Shown piece after piece: positions 1 through 11,458 of a stretch of DNA of 64,000 nt. Location: the NCBI RefSeq assembly GCF_048771995.1, contig NC_133063.1:10274063-10338062 (forward strand). The letters run 5' to 3'. The translations under genes were made by a program, and so were the position numbers. This stretch comes from Taeniopygia guttata. Its lineage: Eukaryota; Chordata; Aves; Passeriformes; Estrildidae. The notes under the pieces were generated by a model. That model worked only from the letters and a program-made list of their open reading frames with translations. It did not search any database and was not told where the DNA came from. The stretch's first letter is position 1; each line of letters starts with the position of its first letter.

Positions 1-2466
1 GCATTGTCCTTGAAATATTTGAGTAAGAGCAGACTAAAGGTGCGGAGTGTGATCTTTTGGAACTATCCATTTCCTTTTACTCAGTGTGATGCCCTTTTGT
101 CTTCTGTACATTCACACGTACCAGTTTTCAAAAGCCTTCTCTTCCTTAATAGAAGGAAATCTTTCAGGCTCTAAACAATCCTTCATCTTCAAGATACTGA
201 TGGCTAGCCATTTGCAGAAGAGACTTACATTCTTTAACAAGTGATAATGAGAATATCTTTCTGTCTAAAGTTAAATTCCAGGTACTTAACTTCAGGCCTT
301 TACTTGCTTAGTGGAACAGAAACCTAACTAGGTTGTCTAGCTTTATAAAGTTTTTTTAATCCTATAAACTTTTGCCACGTAATAATGGAAACATACCCGT
401 GCAGTAAATGGTTGCCTACAAAATACATATGGAGCGAGAGAGAAGAGCTCCAAAAAGCAAGCCACATGTTATCATTTAATAATTATTAAATTATTAATTT
501 GTAATTAGACCTAGTAATTGTACAAGGTGAGTGAGATTCACAGCCAGAAATTTATGGCTTATGAATGTAGTTTTGCACCACACAGACCTGTGCAGTGGTT
601 TGAGCAAGATCTCTCAGTAACAACATGCATGTAAGTCCAGTGGTAACTAGGAAGGCACCTTGATTTCTCCCTCTGGGTTTCTCCTTGTTTCTTACAGCTA
701 GTGTCACAAGCAAGGGCAAAGCTCAGACTGCGAGGACATGTATTCTTACTTGCTGTATTCTGGGTTTTTTTTTTGATTCTGTGTTTTGATTAATAGGTAT
801 TTTGTAAGAGTTTGAGTTTCCATTTGTCAAATGTCTGAATTTAAAAGGCTGGCCATGTTAACCATGTTAACAGTGTTTATCTTGTGTTACATGTCCTTCC
901 AGGGTGGGGAAGAACAGTTATTACTGTGTCCCAAAAATGATTACAAGAAAATAGCAAGGGATCATTGGGTTTGCTTCTTTTTTCTTTTTACTTTTATTCT
1001 TTCAAGAAGAATATTTTGGGTCAGTGTGTGTCTTCAGGAAGTGAGCCTGTGAACATTGTGGTGGAAGAGAGAGCTTCACTTGACAAAGCATGAGATGTAG
1101 GAACAGTGCCCTTAAACCAAAGGACCCTGGTAAGAAGAGAGTCTACATGTTTTTGGAGATGACTGAGACAGCTACTCTGAGTCTGACTTCTACAGAAAGG
1201 GGAGATGAGAGTAGTTCATCCAAGAGCTGACGGAAGAGTTGAAGAAGCGGTTACTCACTTCACAGGGTAGTTTCTCTGTCCCAGGTAACAATGTTAGTTA
1301 ATAATTCATCTCACAATGCCCATCAGTTTCTACCATTTAAGTGAGGAGTGAGGTCTCTTTTCAGTACAGAGAATAAACAAGCTGGAGTTCTTTTCATGAA
1401 ATGTGAATGTCTCTGTTCAAAGTTCTTGTGGGTGCCTTTTACAGTGCTAGTGTTGCAGCTTTTTTCAGGATACTTCAAAACCTTAAAGTTTTGAAAACTT
1501 GGAAGCATTCCTATTCTTTAAACAGAAGGCTTCAAATTTCCAAGGGAGAACCTGCCTTTTGGACCATGTTTTATAGTCTCTGGTAAAAGTAGAATTGCTA
1601 GATGTGCTGCCAGGGGAGACATAAACTAGTTCCAGTGTTGACTCAGTGTTCCCTTTGCTTCCTAGATGTCCATCTGCTGTACCTTTCCAGAAAGGCTGCT
1701 CTGCATAAGAGGAAGCTACCAAGGGAAAGCCTGTGAAAATAGACCTGGGATCCCTCTCTGTATAGTTACACTTATAGATGTATTATGTTGTTGTACTTAC
1801 ACGGTTAGAGGTATATGGATATTTAGATAGATATACTGATATTTGCATGCTTAGACATAGGCCGTACAGTTATAGCAATCTGCAATAAATTAAATTTTTT
1901 AACTGAAATTGATATTTTTCTATTTATATGTAGTCAGCAAACTCTCTGCCCATGTCTCTCTCCTGGGCAGGATGTACATCCTGTCTTATCCCTGAGAGTT
2001 CAGCTGAGTCTTCCAGGGTGAGGAGGAACAGCAAAATCACTGCTGTCACTCTCTATTGTCCTTGCAGACCCTGAGGGCTGTGGACACCATGCTGGAACCA
2101 ATGGTGCTCAGATCGCCTGCCTCCAGAGTCAATGAGGAGCTGCATTAGATCTCTGAGCTCCGGCCTGTGAAAAGAGTGGACGTCACAGGGCTGTTCCTCA
2201 CCCTAGGTAGGAGGGATTGCCCACACCTGGGTAAGTGGTTCCCAGCCCAGTGCCATGCAGGCAGTGTGCCGTGGGGAGGGTGCTCAGTTCCCCTAGAGAA
2301 GCACCAGGGGCTGGCACCAAGCTCCTTTGGAGTACAGTGGCTGCAGGGGTTGGCATCTGCCTTGCAAGAGGGTTGGCCTGGAGCCTTTGCCCCAGCTCTG
2401 AGAGGGACTCTTGGAGCAAGAGCCTACCAAGACTTCACTCAAGGTCAGAGGAAGGCTTGAGGGACC
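1..2466. other. AT-rich noncoding flank of the duplicated unit
   Basis: No gene was recognised here. The short open frames (for example 831-1052) have no splice context or recognisable protein and lie in AT-rich sequence. The matching stretch 52911-55369 has the same features and nearly the same sequence. From about 1930 the base composition becomes more GC-rich and leads into the ERV-like repeat that follows. Confidence 0.6.
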
Positions 2467-2811
2467 ATGCAAGTCTTCCCAGAAGTGGAGTCACACCTGC
2501 ACATGAGTCTGAGGAGAAGCCCGGCTCCCTCCCCCTCTGCCCACAGCAGCACAGACACTCCCAACCTTTCCCAAGAGCTGCAACACAACCACAGCCACAG
2601 CAGCATGCCCTGCACTGCCACCACTGATCTGCTCCGTTTTGCCCCACTCTGCTCCTCTAGTCACTGCTGCCAGCCTGTCTCTCCACTAGAGGTTGTGGCC
2701 TGGAGGCACCAAAGGCAGAAGTCCTTTGCCCGCTTACAATCCATGCCACAAACCCCTACTATGGCTCTTCCTACATTTAAGAAACACCTGTCCATTCAGA
2801 AGCAAATTTAG
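2467..2811. repeat. ERV-like internal repeat unit (R), copy in duplication A
   Basis: This segment starts near an AGAAGCCCGGCTCCCTCC motif and ends near CATTCAGAAGCAAATTTAG. It is shared with 15495-15780, with 55400-55535 plus 56627-56918 in copy B, and its flank is shared with 41.69-41.88 kb in reverse. In the 14-15.8 kb copy it is joined to sequence ending in a polypurine tract and an LTR, so it is probably internal ERV sequence. No protein could be assigned. Confidence 0.6.
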
Positions 2812-2865
2812 AGCTTATTCAGAGGGTGAGAACAACGGGAGGCTTCCAACACAGTGAAGGTCTTA

Positions 2866-3478
2866 CATATTGTAATAAATGGGCAGGAGATGATTCTCCT
2901 TTAAAATGCCTTAAATTAGTGAGATCAGCTCAGGTGGGAGCCCGACAGGCTGTGCACATGCCAGCTGCTGCTTCCCGGAGGGACGCTGAGGAGGAGGAAT
3001 TCAGCTTTGTCCGCTTCACATTCAGGCAGAGCTGGGGAATCCATCCTCACAGGAGTGGCAGGATTCTTCCCCTTCTTCTCACGGTCTGTGCTATGGTCTA
3101 GGGTCCTCATACTGTTTGAGGTGTCTAGTGGTTAGAGTGACAGATTAAAAGCATCTCTCTAGGTACTAGGGTTAGATGCTCACTCTTCTGCAAGTGTCCC
3201 GGTGTATAATTTTGTGAAGGCTCATAGTTCTAGGTGATTCTAGCATAGTTTCTGAAGAGTTCCTGTATTTGCATACTGTCTCTGATGTCAACTCCCCCTG
3301 ACAGGCCCAGGTGCCATTTTCTAGGAAGCAGCAGCCGGCAGCACAGTGAAACAGAATCTAACAGAGAAGGATTTCTAACAAGGAATGAATGCAGGGAAGT
3401 GATTAACAGTAATAACAACATTCTAACAGAGGATAATTCTATAACCACGTTAGCATAACTTTTAGGCTCTTCTTTTTA
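2866..3478. repeat. About 0.6-kb insertion present in copy A, absent from copy B
   Basis: Copy B runs directly from its equivalent of 2865 (near 56975) to its equivalent of 3479 (near 56980). Copy A carries about 610 extra bases. The insert was not matched to a family I can name; its size and placement suit a solo LTR or other retroelement. Edges are approximate. Confidence 0.5.
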
Positions 3479-3495
3479 TAACATGTATTGCCTTA

Positions 3496-3501
3496 TTTAT
3501 T
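3496..3501 (-). promoter_or_regulatory. Polyadenylation signal of gene A
   Basis: AATAAA on the minus strand, 88 bases past the stop codon of gene A at 3589-3591. The equivalent hexamer is kept in copy B at 56987-56992 although the surrounding sequence differs. Confidence 0.6.
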
Positions 3502-3588
3502 TTGACTACCAGTCTAAAGAAACTACGAACTAGGAGCTATAAACCAGAAACAAGAAACTTCAAAAAACACCAATGGCCTCTTGCAGGG

Positions 3589-6500
3589 CTAGTATCTCCT
3601 GTCGGCCATAAACTGCTGCGTTGCCATGATCAGAGGCGTCAGGCTGGAGGTCGGCTTGGCTGAGGTTACAAAAGGATGCTGCCCAAAGAGAAAAAGAAGA
3701 CATTAATTTCTACTCCCCTCTCAGGCTGAAACTGGCTTTCTCTGGCAAGCAGAAAGATACACAAAGGAGGGCATTCTGTGCACCTCTGTCTCCACATCCA
3801 GGACCATGCTACATGAGCCAAACATGGCTCCCAATCCCACAAATCCATTAACCCAGATGGCTTCAGATGAAAGAGATTTGGTCTAGGCGACCTGGAAAGG
3901 CTCCTTCCAACCCATACCAGGCCAGGATTCTCCTCTGTTTTCCTTTGAAAAGCCCCCAGACTGGAGATTCTCAGGAGCAGGGCCCATCTGCCGCCTTGGA
4001 CTTGAGCAGACGAGGAGCCCCTGGCAGCGGGCGGCCGGCGCACCCGGCAGCCGCTTTGCCTTTTACCTGCAGAAGTTCCTGGGCAGACCAGCGCCTGTCC
4101 TCGTCCGTCTCCAGGCAGCAGCACAGAAAGTCTCGCAGCCAAGCCGACTGTTGCCTGGGCTTCTGCAGCTTCGGGGTGCCCCTGGTGCTTATCAGCTGCT
4201 GAACCTGGAGAAGAAGGAAATGCCACGCTCCACCTGTCTCCTTCACACCCCAAACTGCTCACACAGACCCCACTGGACAAGCTCCACTCCCCAGTGGCTC
4301 TTTACTCCCTGCCAGAGGAGGGAGATACCTTTCCTACCCCTACTAAAAGAACCCAAAGCCAGAGGCAGCCGTAGCCAGTCCAACATGCAAAGGCTCTTGC
4401 CTTGATCCCTGATTTCATTGGCTGATGGAATTAGGAGCAACTCCATCAGCGGCAGCACACTTTGCTTCTCTCAGCACTGACACCAGCTCTACAGGCGAGG
4501 TGGAAGACAGACTTTAATCTAACTTTACTATTTCCAAGGATTCCTCCCATAAATTGCAGCTCACTGCTCCCTTAGGTAAAGCTGCTCACTGCTCTCTTAG
4601 GCAAAGCTTCCATCAAGGAAAAGGCAGTGTGATTTTCTTGTGCTATTCATGATGAAATGCCAAGGGGATAATCTGGCCGAGAAGCATAAGAGACTATGCA
4701 GCCTGGCACCAATCATTGTCAGGTGTTAGCAAGCTTCCCAGGCAGCAGAATGGGAGTAGATTTAGTCTGAGTGACAGGAGCATCTGAGGGTAGTTGCAGC
4801 GTACCGTACGGGAGGTGTTCATCAGGTAAGGAGGTGCTCCTTCCACCATCTCGATCCCCACAATGCCAAATGACCAGATGTCCACTTTGGGGCCGTAGGG
4901 CTTCCCTGTGAAAATTTCTGGCGCCATCCAGTGCGTAGTCCCAACAGCTGAACTCCGTTTGTTCTGCTCAGCGGTGAGCTGAGCAGCAAGGCCAAAATCA
5001 GCTGAGGAGAAAAAACACTCACATCAAGCCAGCGTGAAAAAGGAAAGCAAAGAAAAGAATTCCCCACTGAATCAATGTCTAAGAAGGCAGCGTGGAATCC
5101 AGCTGTACCAGGGGCATGCTGCTATTCCTCGAGCCTGCAGCTGAGGAAATACGCAATTGGCTACTTTGCAAAAGCCCCCGACTTCAGGCAGTGGCTTTTA
5201 GTCCCCTGAAGCTATTAGACTGCTGCTGCCTTGCTGGGGAAGGGACACACACAAGCCAAAGGCACTCCTGACCCCTTCTGCCCAGCTACAGCTCCCTGCA
5301 CCTTGTGGCTGTGCTCTGCGCTCGCAGCAGGGCAGCCTGCACTGCCACAGGCACCAGGGAAGCGGCAGCACCCAAAGGCAGCCCCACACCGCAGCCCGCC
5401 ACGGCTGAGCCTGGCCAGCAACACCCACCCAACTTGACAGAGCCGTCCAAGCCCAGGAGAATGTTGTGGCTTTTGATGTCTCGGTGGATCACTTGCTTGG
5501 AGTGAAGGAAATCCAGGCCTTGCAGGCACTGAGAGAGGAAAAAGAAACACAAGCCTGAGTGGATTGCGTGCCACAATCAGGGCAGTGGCACACCTGCAAG
5601 ACTGACTTCCTGGGGGTTGGTGAGCCACGGCAGGCCAGGCTGCTGGCAAAGGCAGCAGAGCTGGCTGCTCCAACACGAGGACAGCAGAGCTTTTCTAAGG
5701 GCGTGGCTGTTTGCTTTTGAAAGGGAAAGGGCAATTGTTGCTCTGGCCAGTGCCCTGCAAACACAGACTCAAGGTGCACAGCTGCAGTGCCTGTACACTC
5801 TGCAGCCAGACAACAGTGTCTGGTTTTGCAAACACCACTTGGGGTGCGAGGCTCTCCTTTGAGGCTGAGCTCTGTGAGAGTCCTGTGAGGATCTCTTTGT
5901 CTTTGCCACTTGCTCAACATGGTGCCACCAGCCACTTTGCTCTTGTGGGGAAGGAATGCAGCACTCACAGGCTCCAGGCAAAGCTTTAGAGAGGCAAACA
6001 CAAACACACTAGAAGAAGGGCAGGCACATTGGCAGGCACTTCATCTGCTCTTGCTACTGCCAGGTGTAAGAGAAATGCAGAAAGGAAGCTTGGAAGGGGA
6101 AATCTCTCCTCTCCTTATCACCCATTTGGAAGGGCCGTCCCGACCAAGCCATGGGAAGCACAAGCGCCATCCCTTACCTCCCGAGAGACAGCTGCTATCT
6201 CTCCTTCTGCCATATGAGTCTCCCTAATGACATCGTGTAAAGAACCTCCGTCCATGTATTCCATCACCAGCCAGAGTTCCTCATTCACCAGGTAGCTGAA
6301 AGGAGGAAACAACAGCCTGGAGATGAAGGTGTGCACTTACATGACCTGATGGATTCTTGCTCCTGTGTCTCTCTCAGAGGAAGACAGGAGGAATAATCAT
6401 TCACAATGCTCTACAGGGCTTGAACTCTATGCAGTCTAAAGGCTGCTTGGTATCCACACCAATGCAACAGTCCAAGGGAAATACAATCTGCAGCGCTTTG

Positions 6501-9500
6501 TCAGCACTGAAGACCCGTGGGAAAAAATCAATTGCCAAAACAAATGAAACCATGTGGAGAGAGGACAGGAACTTTGAGGCTGTTGGCTCAGTGAGACAGG
6601 GCCAAGGCCGGTCTTTGAAAGCACACTTCAAACTAGGTATGCCAGCAAAGATGAACGCAGCCCCAATGCAATCTCCTCCCAGGACGCTGTAGATCAGCCC
6701 AGAAATAGGAATTAACAGCTCCATCCTCTGCCAGCCACCAAAGGAGTGGTTGAACTTCTGGCTTGCAGGATGTGAATGACCTTTCATGGCAGAACAGCAG
6801 AACCACTCACCTGTCTACAAAGGTCACAAGATTGGCATTCTTATTGCCACGCATGGTCTGGATTTCATTCAGGCACACCTCGCTGTTGCTCTCTTCCAGG
6901 AGACTAATTTTCTTTATGGCCACCTAAAACAACATAGAAAACATGAACCAAAGTTGGTGGCACAGAACCACCAGCGGGCCACAGAGACAGTGATGATGGA
7001 GTGACAGAGCTGGGCTGGGCCAAGCTGCCTTGTGGCTGGACATCAGACCGCTTGCTTGGGCACCTCCCAGGACAAAGAGCCAGATAGCCTTTGCCTTGGA
7101 AACCTGGCAGAAACATGGTCTATGCTGTCCACCTCAAAGCTCTAACAACACTCACCGTTCCCACAGACTTCCCCCTTGGCTTTACTTGATCATCCCCATT
7201 TTCATTCACACACCTCTTGCAAGCAGAAAGTCAATTTCTGCCAGAAAACATGGAGCAAAACTGCTGGACAACCTCTAGGGGGCTTGATCATTCCACTGGC
7301 ATTCTCCCTTTCACAGCAACAAAGCAAACTCTTCCCGACATGACAGGTCAAATGCTGTCCTAAAACAGTCCTGCAGAAGCTGTGGCGCTGCTTGACGCTT
7401 ACCTCTTCTCCTGTGGCAGTCTCCAGTGCCATGCACACCGTGCCAAAACCCCTAGAAACAAAACGGCCGCAGAGAAAGAAGAAGTCCTTTAGTCCCTGCA
7501 AGTGCAGGACTCCGCAGTACAAGAGGAAAAAAGTCCAGGGACAAACAGTATATGGAAGGAACTGTGGCTGCACTCACCCTCTGCCAATTGTTTCCAGTTC
7601 TGTGTATTTTGCCTCAGGATCTCCCTCGCTCACCAGCATCTCTGTAAAAATCCCAAGGAAAGATGCTCCCTTCAAAAGAGATCCCACCATGCAGCAGATC
7701 AGAAAGGCAGCCCCACTTTCTGGGACACTGCGCCCTTTCAACTCACTCCCTCAGGAAACAACACCACTACCACACCACCACCACCTAAAAAACAACAGCA
7801 GCAGGACAAGCAGCCCTGCAGCACAGATGGCCTGTCCAAAACTAGAAGTCTAAACTAAAATCTAAGCACATCAAGAAACAGTCAGAGGAGACAGGGATCA
7901 GAAAAGTGTAAGCAAGAGAAGTGATTGTTGCCTACAGACATTAAGGGCAGCAGGACAAACACAACCTTTCTGTTTGGGCAATGAACACTCTGGGACATTC
8001 AACAAAAGATTAAATCCTTGAAAACATGCAAGACATCTTGGGTTCTGCAATCCATTTTTATCAACAGCTGCCCTTTCCAGAACAGGAAGAATATTGCAAA
8101 GTGCCTCCAGCAAAGCTAAGAACTCCAGCTTGAAGCAGGACTTTGCCTAAACAAGGCCCTTCTGCCACTCAAGAGCAGCAGCTGATGTTCTACCCTACTG
8201 TGATGAGCCTTAGGAATGAGGTCCCTCAGCTTTTAGGACAGGCTGAGCTCTGAAGATTACCTTGGCCGTGCCCCACAGGAGCTGGGCCCCACAGGAGCTC
8301 ATGGAGGCCTCCTCATTTGCTCGGTCACAGCCTCCTGCTCAGCCAGAAACAATCTCTGCGCTGCCTTTTGCCTAGAGGGAAGCTCAGGCAAGGCCAAACC
8401 AGGCCCAGCTGCCCTCCAAGGCAGGAGCAGCAGCCCAGAGATCCCTCCCCACCTCAGAGCACAGCAACAGCTCCTGTGGGGAGGCCTCAGGAGCTGGCAC
8501 TCAGCTGAGGAGGAACAGGAGCTGGGACAGCTCTTGCTGACACACGCACACACACACCAGGCACTGCTGCGGCACACAAGGGTCACAAAGGACGTACTCA
8601 GCATGGCCAGGCACTTGTCCTCTGTCCTCTCTCCCAGCAGCTCCCTGCTTCCAGAGGAACTAGTCGTGCTCCAGGTGCACGAGCTGCTCCTGCTTGAGTT
8701 TCCAGCTTGGGCACTGGAGGCTTCTTCAGCTGCAGCTTGTGCAGGTGCCACGACAGAGGAGCTGGAGCTCTGGGACAAGAAATTAATTTGGGTCACAAAT
8801 GTGCCTGGCCAAGATGCCCCTCCGATCTCATTTCAAATGCAAGCCCTGAGGAAGATGCTGCTGGCCACATCCAGGGCTCTTCACCTCTCAGCTTTTGCAG
8901 CCCACTTGTCCAGCTCAAGGCCCCGAACCCAAACCCTGCTTTTACATGAGGGACAAAATGTCACCAAAGACACTGCTAACCCAAACAGGCACTTACTGAT
9001 GCTGGCTGCTCAGGCCGGGGGCTGACAGCAGCAGCAGGTTCATTGGCACCTTCCTCCTCTTCAGCCTCTTCCTCGGGTGCATAGGCAGCCGGAGCAGGTG
9101 CTGGCGCTGCTCTTGTGCTCTGTGCACAGACAGCAGCAGGAGGGTCAGGAAAGAACCTGTCATTCAGAGCCTTACGTCTCTTCAGCTACAGGCCCCGCTT
9201 CATCTCAGCTGTTCCTTTAGCTGCTGACTTTGTCTGTTCTGTGCGGAGGGCCAGGTCCCTTCTGGGGACAGTGTCTCCTCATATCCTGCAAGGCTGTGAA
9301 CTGCACTTTTTCACTGCTCTCTTCACTGAGGACAAGGAGCCTGCACAGCCCCTGGGCACAGAGGGCCTCACTTGTACCCCAGGAGCATTCAAAGACATCC
9401 TATTGCTACCTCTTGTCTCTTGCTGAGACAAATTCCCAGCCCCTGTCTGAACAGTAGAGAAGTGATGCCTAAACGTCCAAGTTCCACACCCCTTGCCCAG

Positions 9501-10033
9501 GCCTCACAGGCTGGGGGAAGTGCTCTGGGAGAGCTGGAAAGATTCCAGTCCTCAGCATCTTCAGCCAGGCAGGGCAGGTGCTGTCTGCTCAGAAACTTGC
9601 AGCTCTGCTTTGCTCCAGCCACAGGACTAGACAGAGCTGCCACTTACTGATGCTGGATGCTCAGGCCCTGCAGTGGCAGCAGGTGCACTTTGGTGGGAAT
9701 CTTCCTCCCCTTTGGTCTCTTCTTCAGGAAGACATGCATCCAGAGGAGGCTCAGAGGTCTGTTTTGGGCTCTGCAGATAGACAGCAGTGTCAGGGACAGG
9801 GAACCTCTCTATTCAGCTCTGGAGCCAGATGCACTAAGGAGAAATCATCTGCAGAGAAATGGCATTCTAATTGTTCAAACTCAAGTCAAATGGGCCAGTT
9901 AAATGGGACTGCACTCTCTTGTACAGGAGAAATTCCATCATGGCTTCAAGGACCAAGCAACCCCACTTTCAGCTGCTTAAAAGCTCTGAAAAGGAACTGG
10001 AGAAACAGCCTGGGATCCAACTCCTCCTGCAGA

Positions 10034-10090
<57 letters not shown>

Positions 10091-11250
10091 AAAGAGCCTG
10101 GACTGTTCTTTCATTCATCCAACCAGGCTGGCACTGGACTGCACCAAGCCCAACTCACAGCTTGCTCCACAATTGTCAAATGCTACCAACGTCAAAGGTT
10201 CCTTTCCCACTCACCCAAGGAGCGGATTCTCTCCAGGCACGGGTGATGTGACCTGCAAGACAAAAAGGAAAAAGAAGCAGATGCTGTAAGGAAACTGCCT
10301 GTGCTGGGCAAGCCCACCAAATAGTCAGCAACCAAAGACAGAGCATTCTGCTTTCACTCCATCACTCCAGCAGCAACCCTTGTGTCACACAGCAAGGCAA
10401 CAGCACAAACTACTGCCTCGTGTCTACCCTTTGTCCTCTTTGGCCTCTCAACCCATAGAAACTCGAGACTGAGAAAGTCCCAGTGGTTCTGCAACAGGCA
10501 TTCCAGCTTCTGCCCCACCCCACCCAGCAGGAGCTACAGCTCCTCTCTTCCCTGGACTTCAGTTTTCTGAAGGGATTGCATGCAGCAATTGCCATGAGCT
10601 TACTGAAAACCCTTCCCCAACAAAGCTTCACCCAAGTCCTCTTTAGCCATGGTGGCAGTTCTGTGGTGACACAGCGCAGGAACAGCTCCTGGGTTCAGGA
10701 GCATACAAGAACTGCTCTGAAATGTCCATCTCAGAGGCCTTTTCCAAGCTGATCCTGTGATTTCATCCGAGAAGGAATGGCTCTTTTAGCACTCAGGAAG
10801 TGTCAAGTTCCACAGGCACATGCTGGGATGAGGGAATGCAGACAAGAAGACTTGAACTGAGGGACTTTCCCTCAGTGCTGGAGAGCAGTGCACAGCTTTT
10901 CCAAGGACTCCTGCCAAGCTCTCCCAGTCCTCCTATCTTGCAAGTTGTCTGGCTTGAGCCAGCAAACTGAGGAGATTCCAGACCCCATGGGCACAGGCTA
11001 TGCCACGGGAGGAGCGGAGCCCCTGCAGGCTACATTACAAATGCTGCCCAGGCCCCTCTGGCTAGAGACACCCCCTTCTTAGCTGCAGCTGCTGACAGCA
11101 GCTTTACCCAACTCAAGGCCTCTTGGTGGCATTTTGGTGTCCATATGCCACACTGCACAAAACCGTCCACTTACGTGCCAGCTGGGTGAAAAAGTACCCA
11201 GAATAGGCCACGGAGAAAGCCGTGCAAACTGCAGCACACACTCTCTCCAT
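3589..11250 (-). CDS. Gene A: PAK3-like serine/threonine kinase, 13 coding exons
   Basis: STE20/PAK-family protein kinase, expected to phosphorylate Ser/Thr in the cytoplasm. Coding exons in transcript order: 11250-11175, 10252-10215, 9770-9648, 9119-8997, 8769-8598, 7641-7578, 7451-7403, 6923-6811, 6295-6178, 5528-5429, 5001-4805, 4204-4067, 3678-3589. Every junction has AG/GT sites and the phases chain without a stop, giving about 466 aa. Visible motifs are the glycine loop [43 protein letters not shown] and the PAK-like end [17 protein letters not shown]. The start ATG (11248-11250) lies in a strong Kozak context (GCCATGG) before a hydrophobic stretch. Exons 3-5 are acidic and Pro/Ala/Ser-rich, and exon 4 ends in a PAK-like SPRPE motif. 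No CRIB region is present, so GTPase control is probably lost. True PAK3 is longer, about 540-560 aa. Confidence 0.88.
4805..5001 (-). CDS. Gene A exon 11: activation segment (DFG to APE) and helix F
   Basis: This 197-nt exon encodes ADFGLAAQ, the activation loop, WMAPE and KVDIWSFG. In canonical PAKs the loop reads KRSTMVGTPYWMAPE. Here it reads [15 protein letters not shown]: the phospho-Thr is a Ser and the conserved Pro-Tyr of the P+1 loop is Thr-His. The gene B copy (58297-58493) differs from it far more densely than the flanking introns do. Confidence 0.9.
9648..9770 (-). CDS. Gene A exon 3, probable duplicate of exon 4
   Basis: This 41-codon exon and the next one (8997-9119) are both exactly 123 nt and phase 0 at both ends. 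Both start with AGC, have an acidic core containing PEEE, and end in a G/R-P-E-x-P-A-S motif with the same TCA|GTAAGTG donor. Canonical PAKs have one such stretch (acidic run followed by PRPE), so exons 3 and 4 look like a tandem exon duplication. The same pair is kept in gene B at 63136-63258 and 62488-62610. Confidence 0.7.
10036..10090. repeat. Uninterrupted (CTG)18 microsatellite in intron 2 of gene A
   Basis: About 18 CTG units on the plus strand, that is CAG in the gene A transcript, lying in the intron between exons 2 and 3. The same site in copy B (63525-63558) has two runs of five units separated by an interruption. Poly-Leu and poly-Cys reading frames over this site are artefacts of the repeat. 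Confidence 0.95.
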
Positions 11251-11420
11251 GGCCTGAGCAGCGCTGCCCAAGTCTGCACCAGACAACGCCTGCGGGGAAA
11301 AACCAAAAATCCTGCGAGTCCTGCTGGCAGAGACCTCGGCGATCAGCAGGTTCCGCCTGCAGTCAGCGTGCCACAGAGCTGCTCTGCTCACTGAGCCCTG
11401 CCGGGCCTGGGCACAGCAAC

Positions 11421-11434
11421 TTTGCCTTGGCAAC
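11421..11434 (-). promoter_or_regulatory. Candidate RFX X-box upstream of gene A
   Basis: The minus strand reads GTTGCCAAGGCAAA, close to the palindromic X-box bound by RFX factors (GTTGCCATGGCAAC type). It lies about 170 bases upstream of the gene A start codon, at promoter distance. RFX sites are common in ciliary and spermatogenic promoters. Function is inferred from the motif only. Confidence 0.4.
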
Positions 11435-11450
11435 GCTGGGATGCGGCCTC

Positions 11451-11458
11451 TGACATCA
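11451..11458 (-). promoter_or_regulatory. Candidate CRE-like site upstream of gene A
   Basis: TGATGTCA on the minus strand is one base from the consensus CRE TGACGTCA. It sits 200 bases upstream of the gene A ATG. The same octamer is kept at 40184-40191, 300 bases upstream of the gene C ATG, in the same local context (ATCACAAxAGCAGCC on the plus strand), which supports a conserved promoter element. Confidence 0.4.

Larger units (their letters stand above)
1..10532. repeat. Segmental duplication, copy A (partner 52911-64000)
   Basis: The sequence from base 1 to 10532 recurs in direct orientation at 52911-64000. Stretches read side by side differ by roughly one to two percent plus small indels. 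The coordinate offset is 52910 at the left end and about 53491 through gene A/B; the change comes from different inserts at 2.6-3.5 kb and 55.5-57.0 kb. Both ends run off the window, so the true unit is longer. It could be one step of a tandem array with a period near 53 kb, a dispersed duplication, or an uncollapsed haplotype in the assembly. Confidence 0.95.

Noticed and set aside
831..1052. Open frame of 73 codons kept in both duplication copies (53741-53962)
   Set aside because: Conservation is explained by the recent duplication; there is no splice context, recognisable domain or coding-like bias, and amino-acid changes occur freely.
8299..8796. 165-codon minus-strand frame as a separate gene
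   Set aside because: Only its middle (8598-8769) is real coding sequence, exon 5 of gene A; the rest is intron read-through.
9578..10251. Long plus-strand frames with poly-Leu or poly-Cys
   Set aside because: They run over the CTG microsatellite and lie opposite gene A exon 3 and introns.
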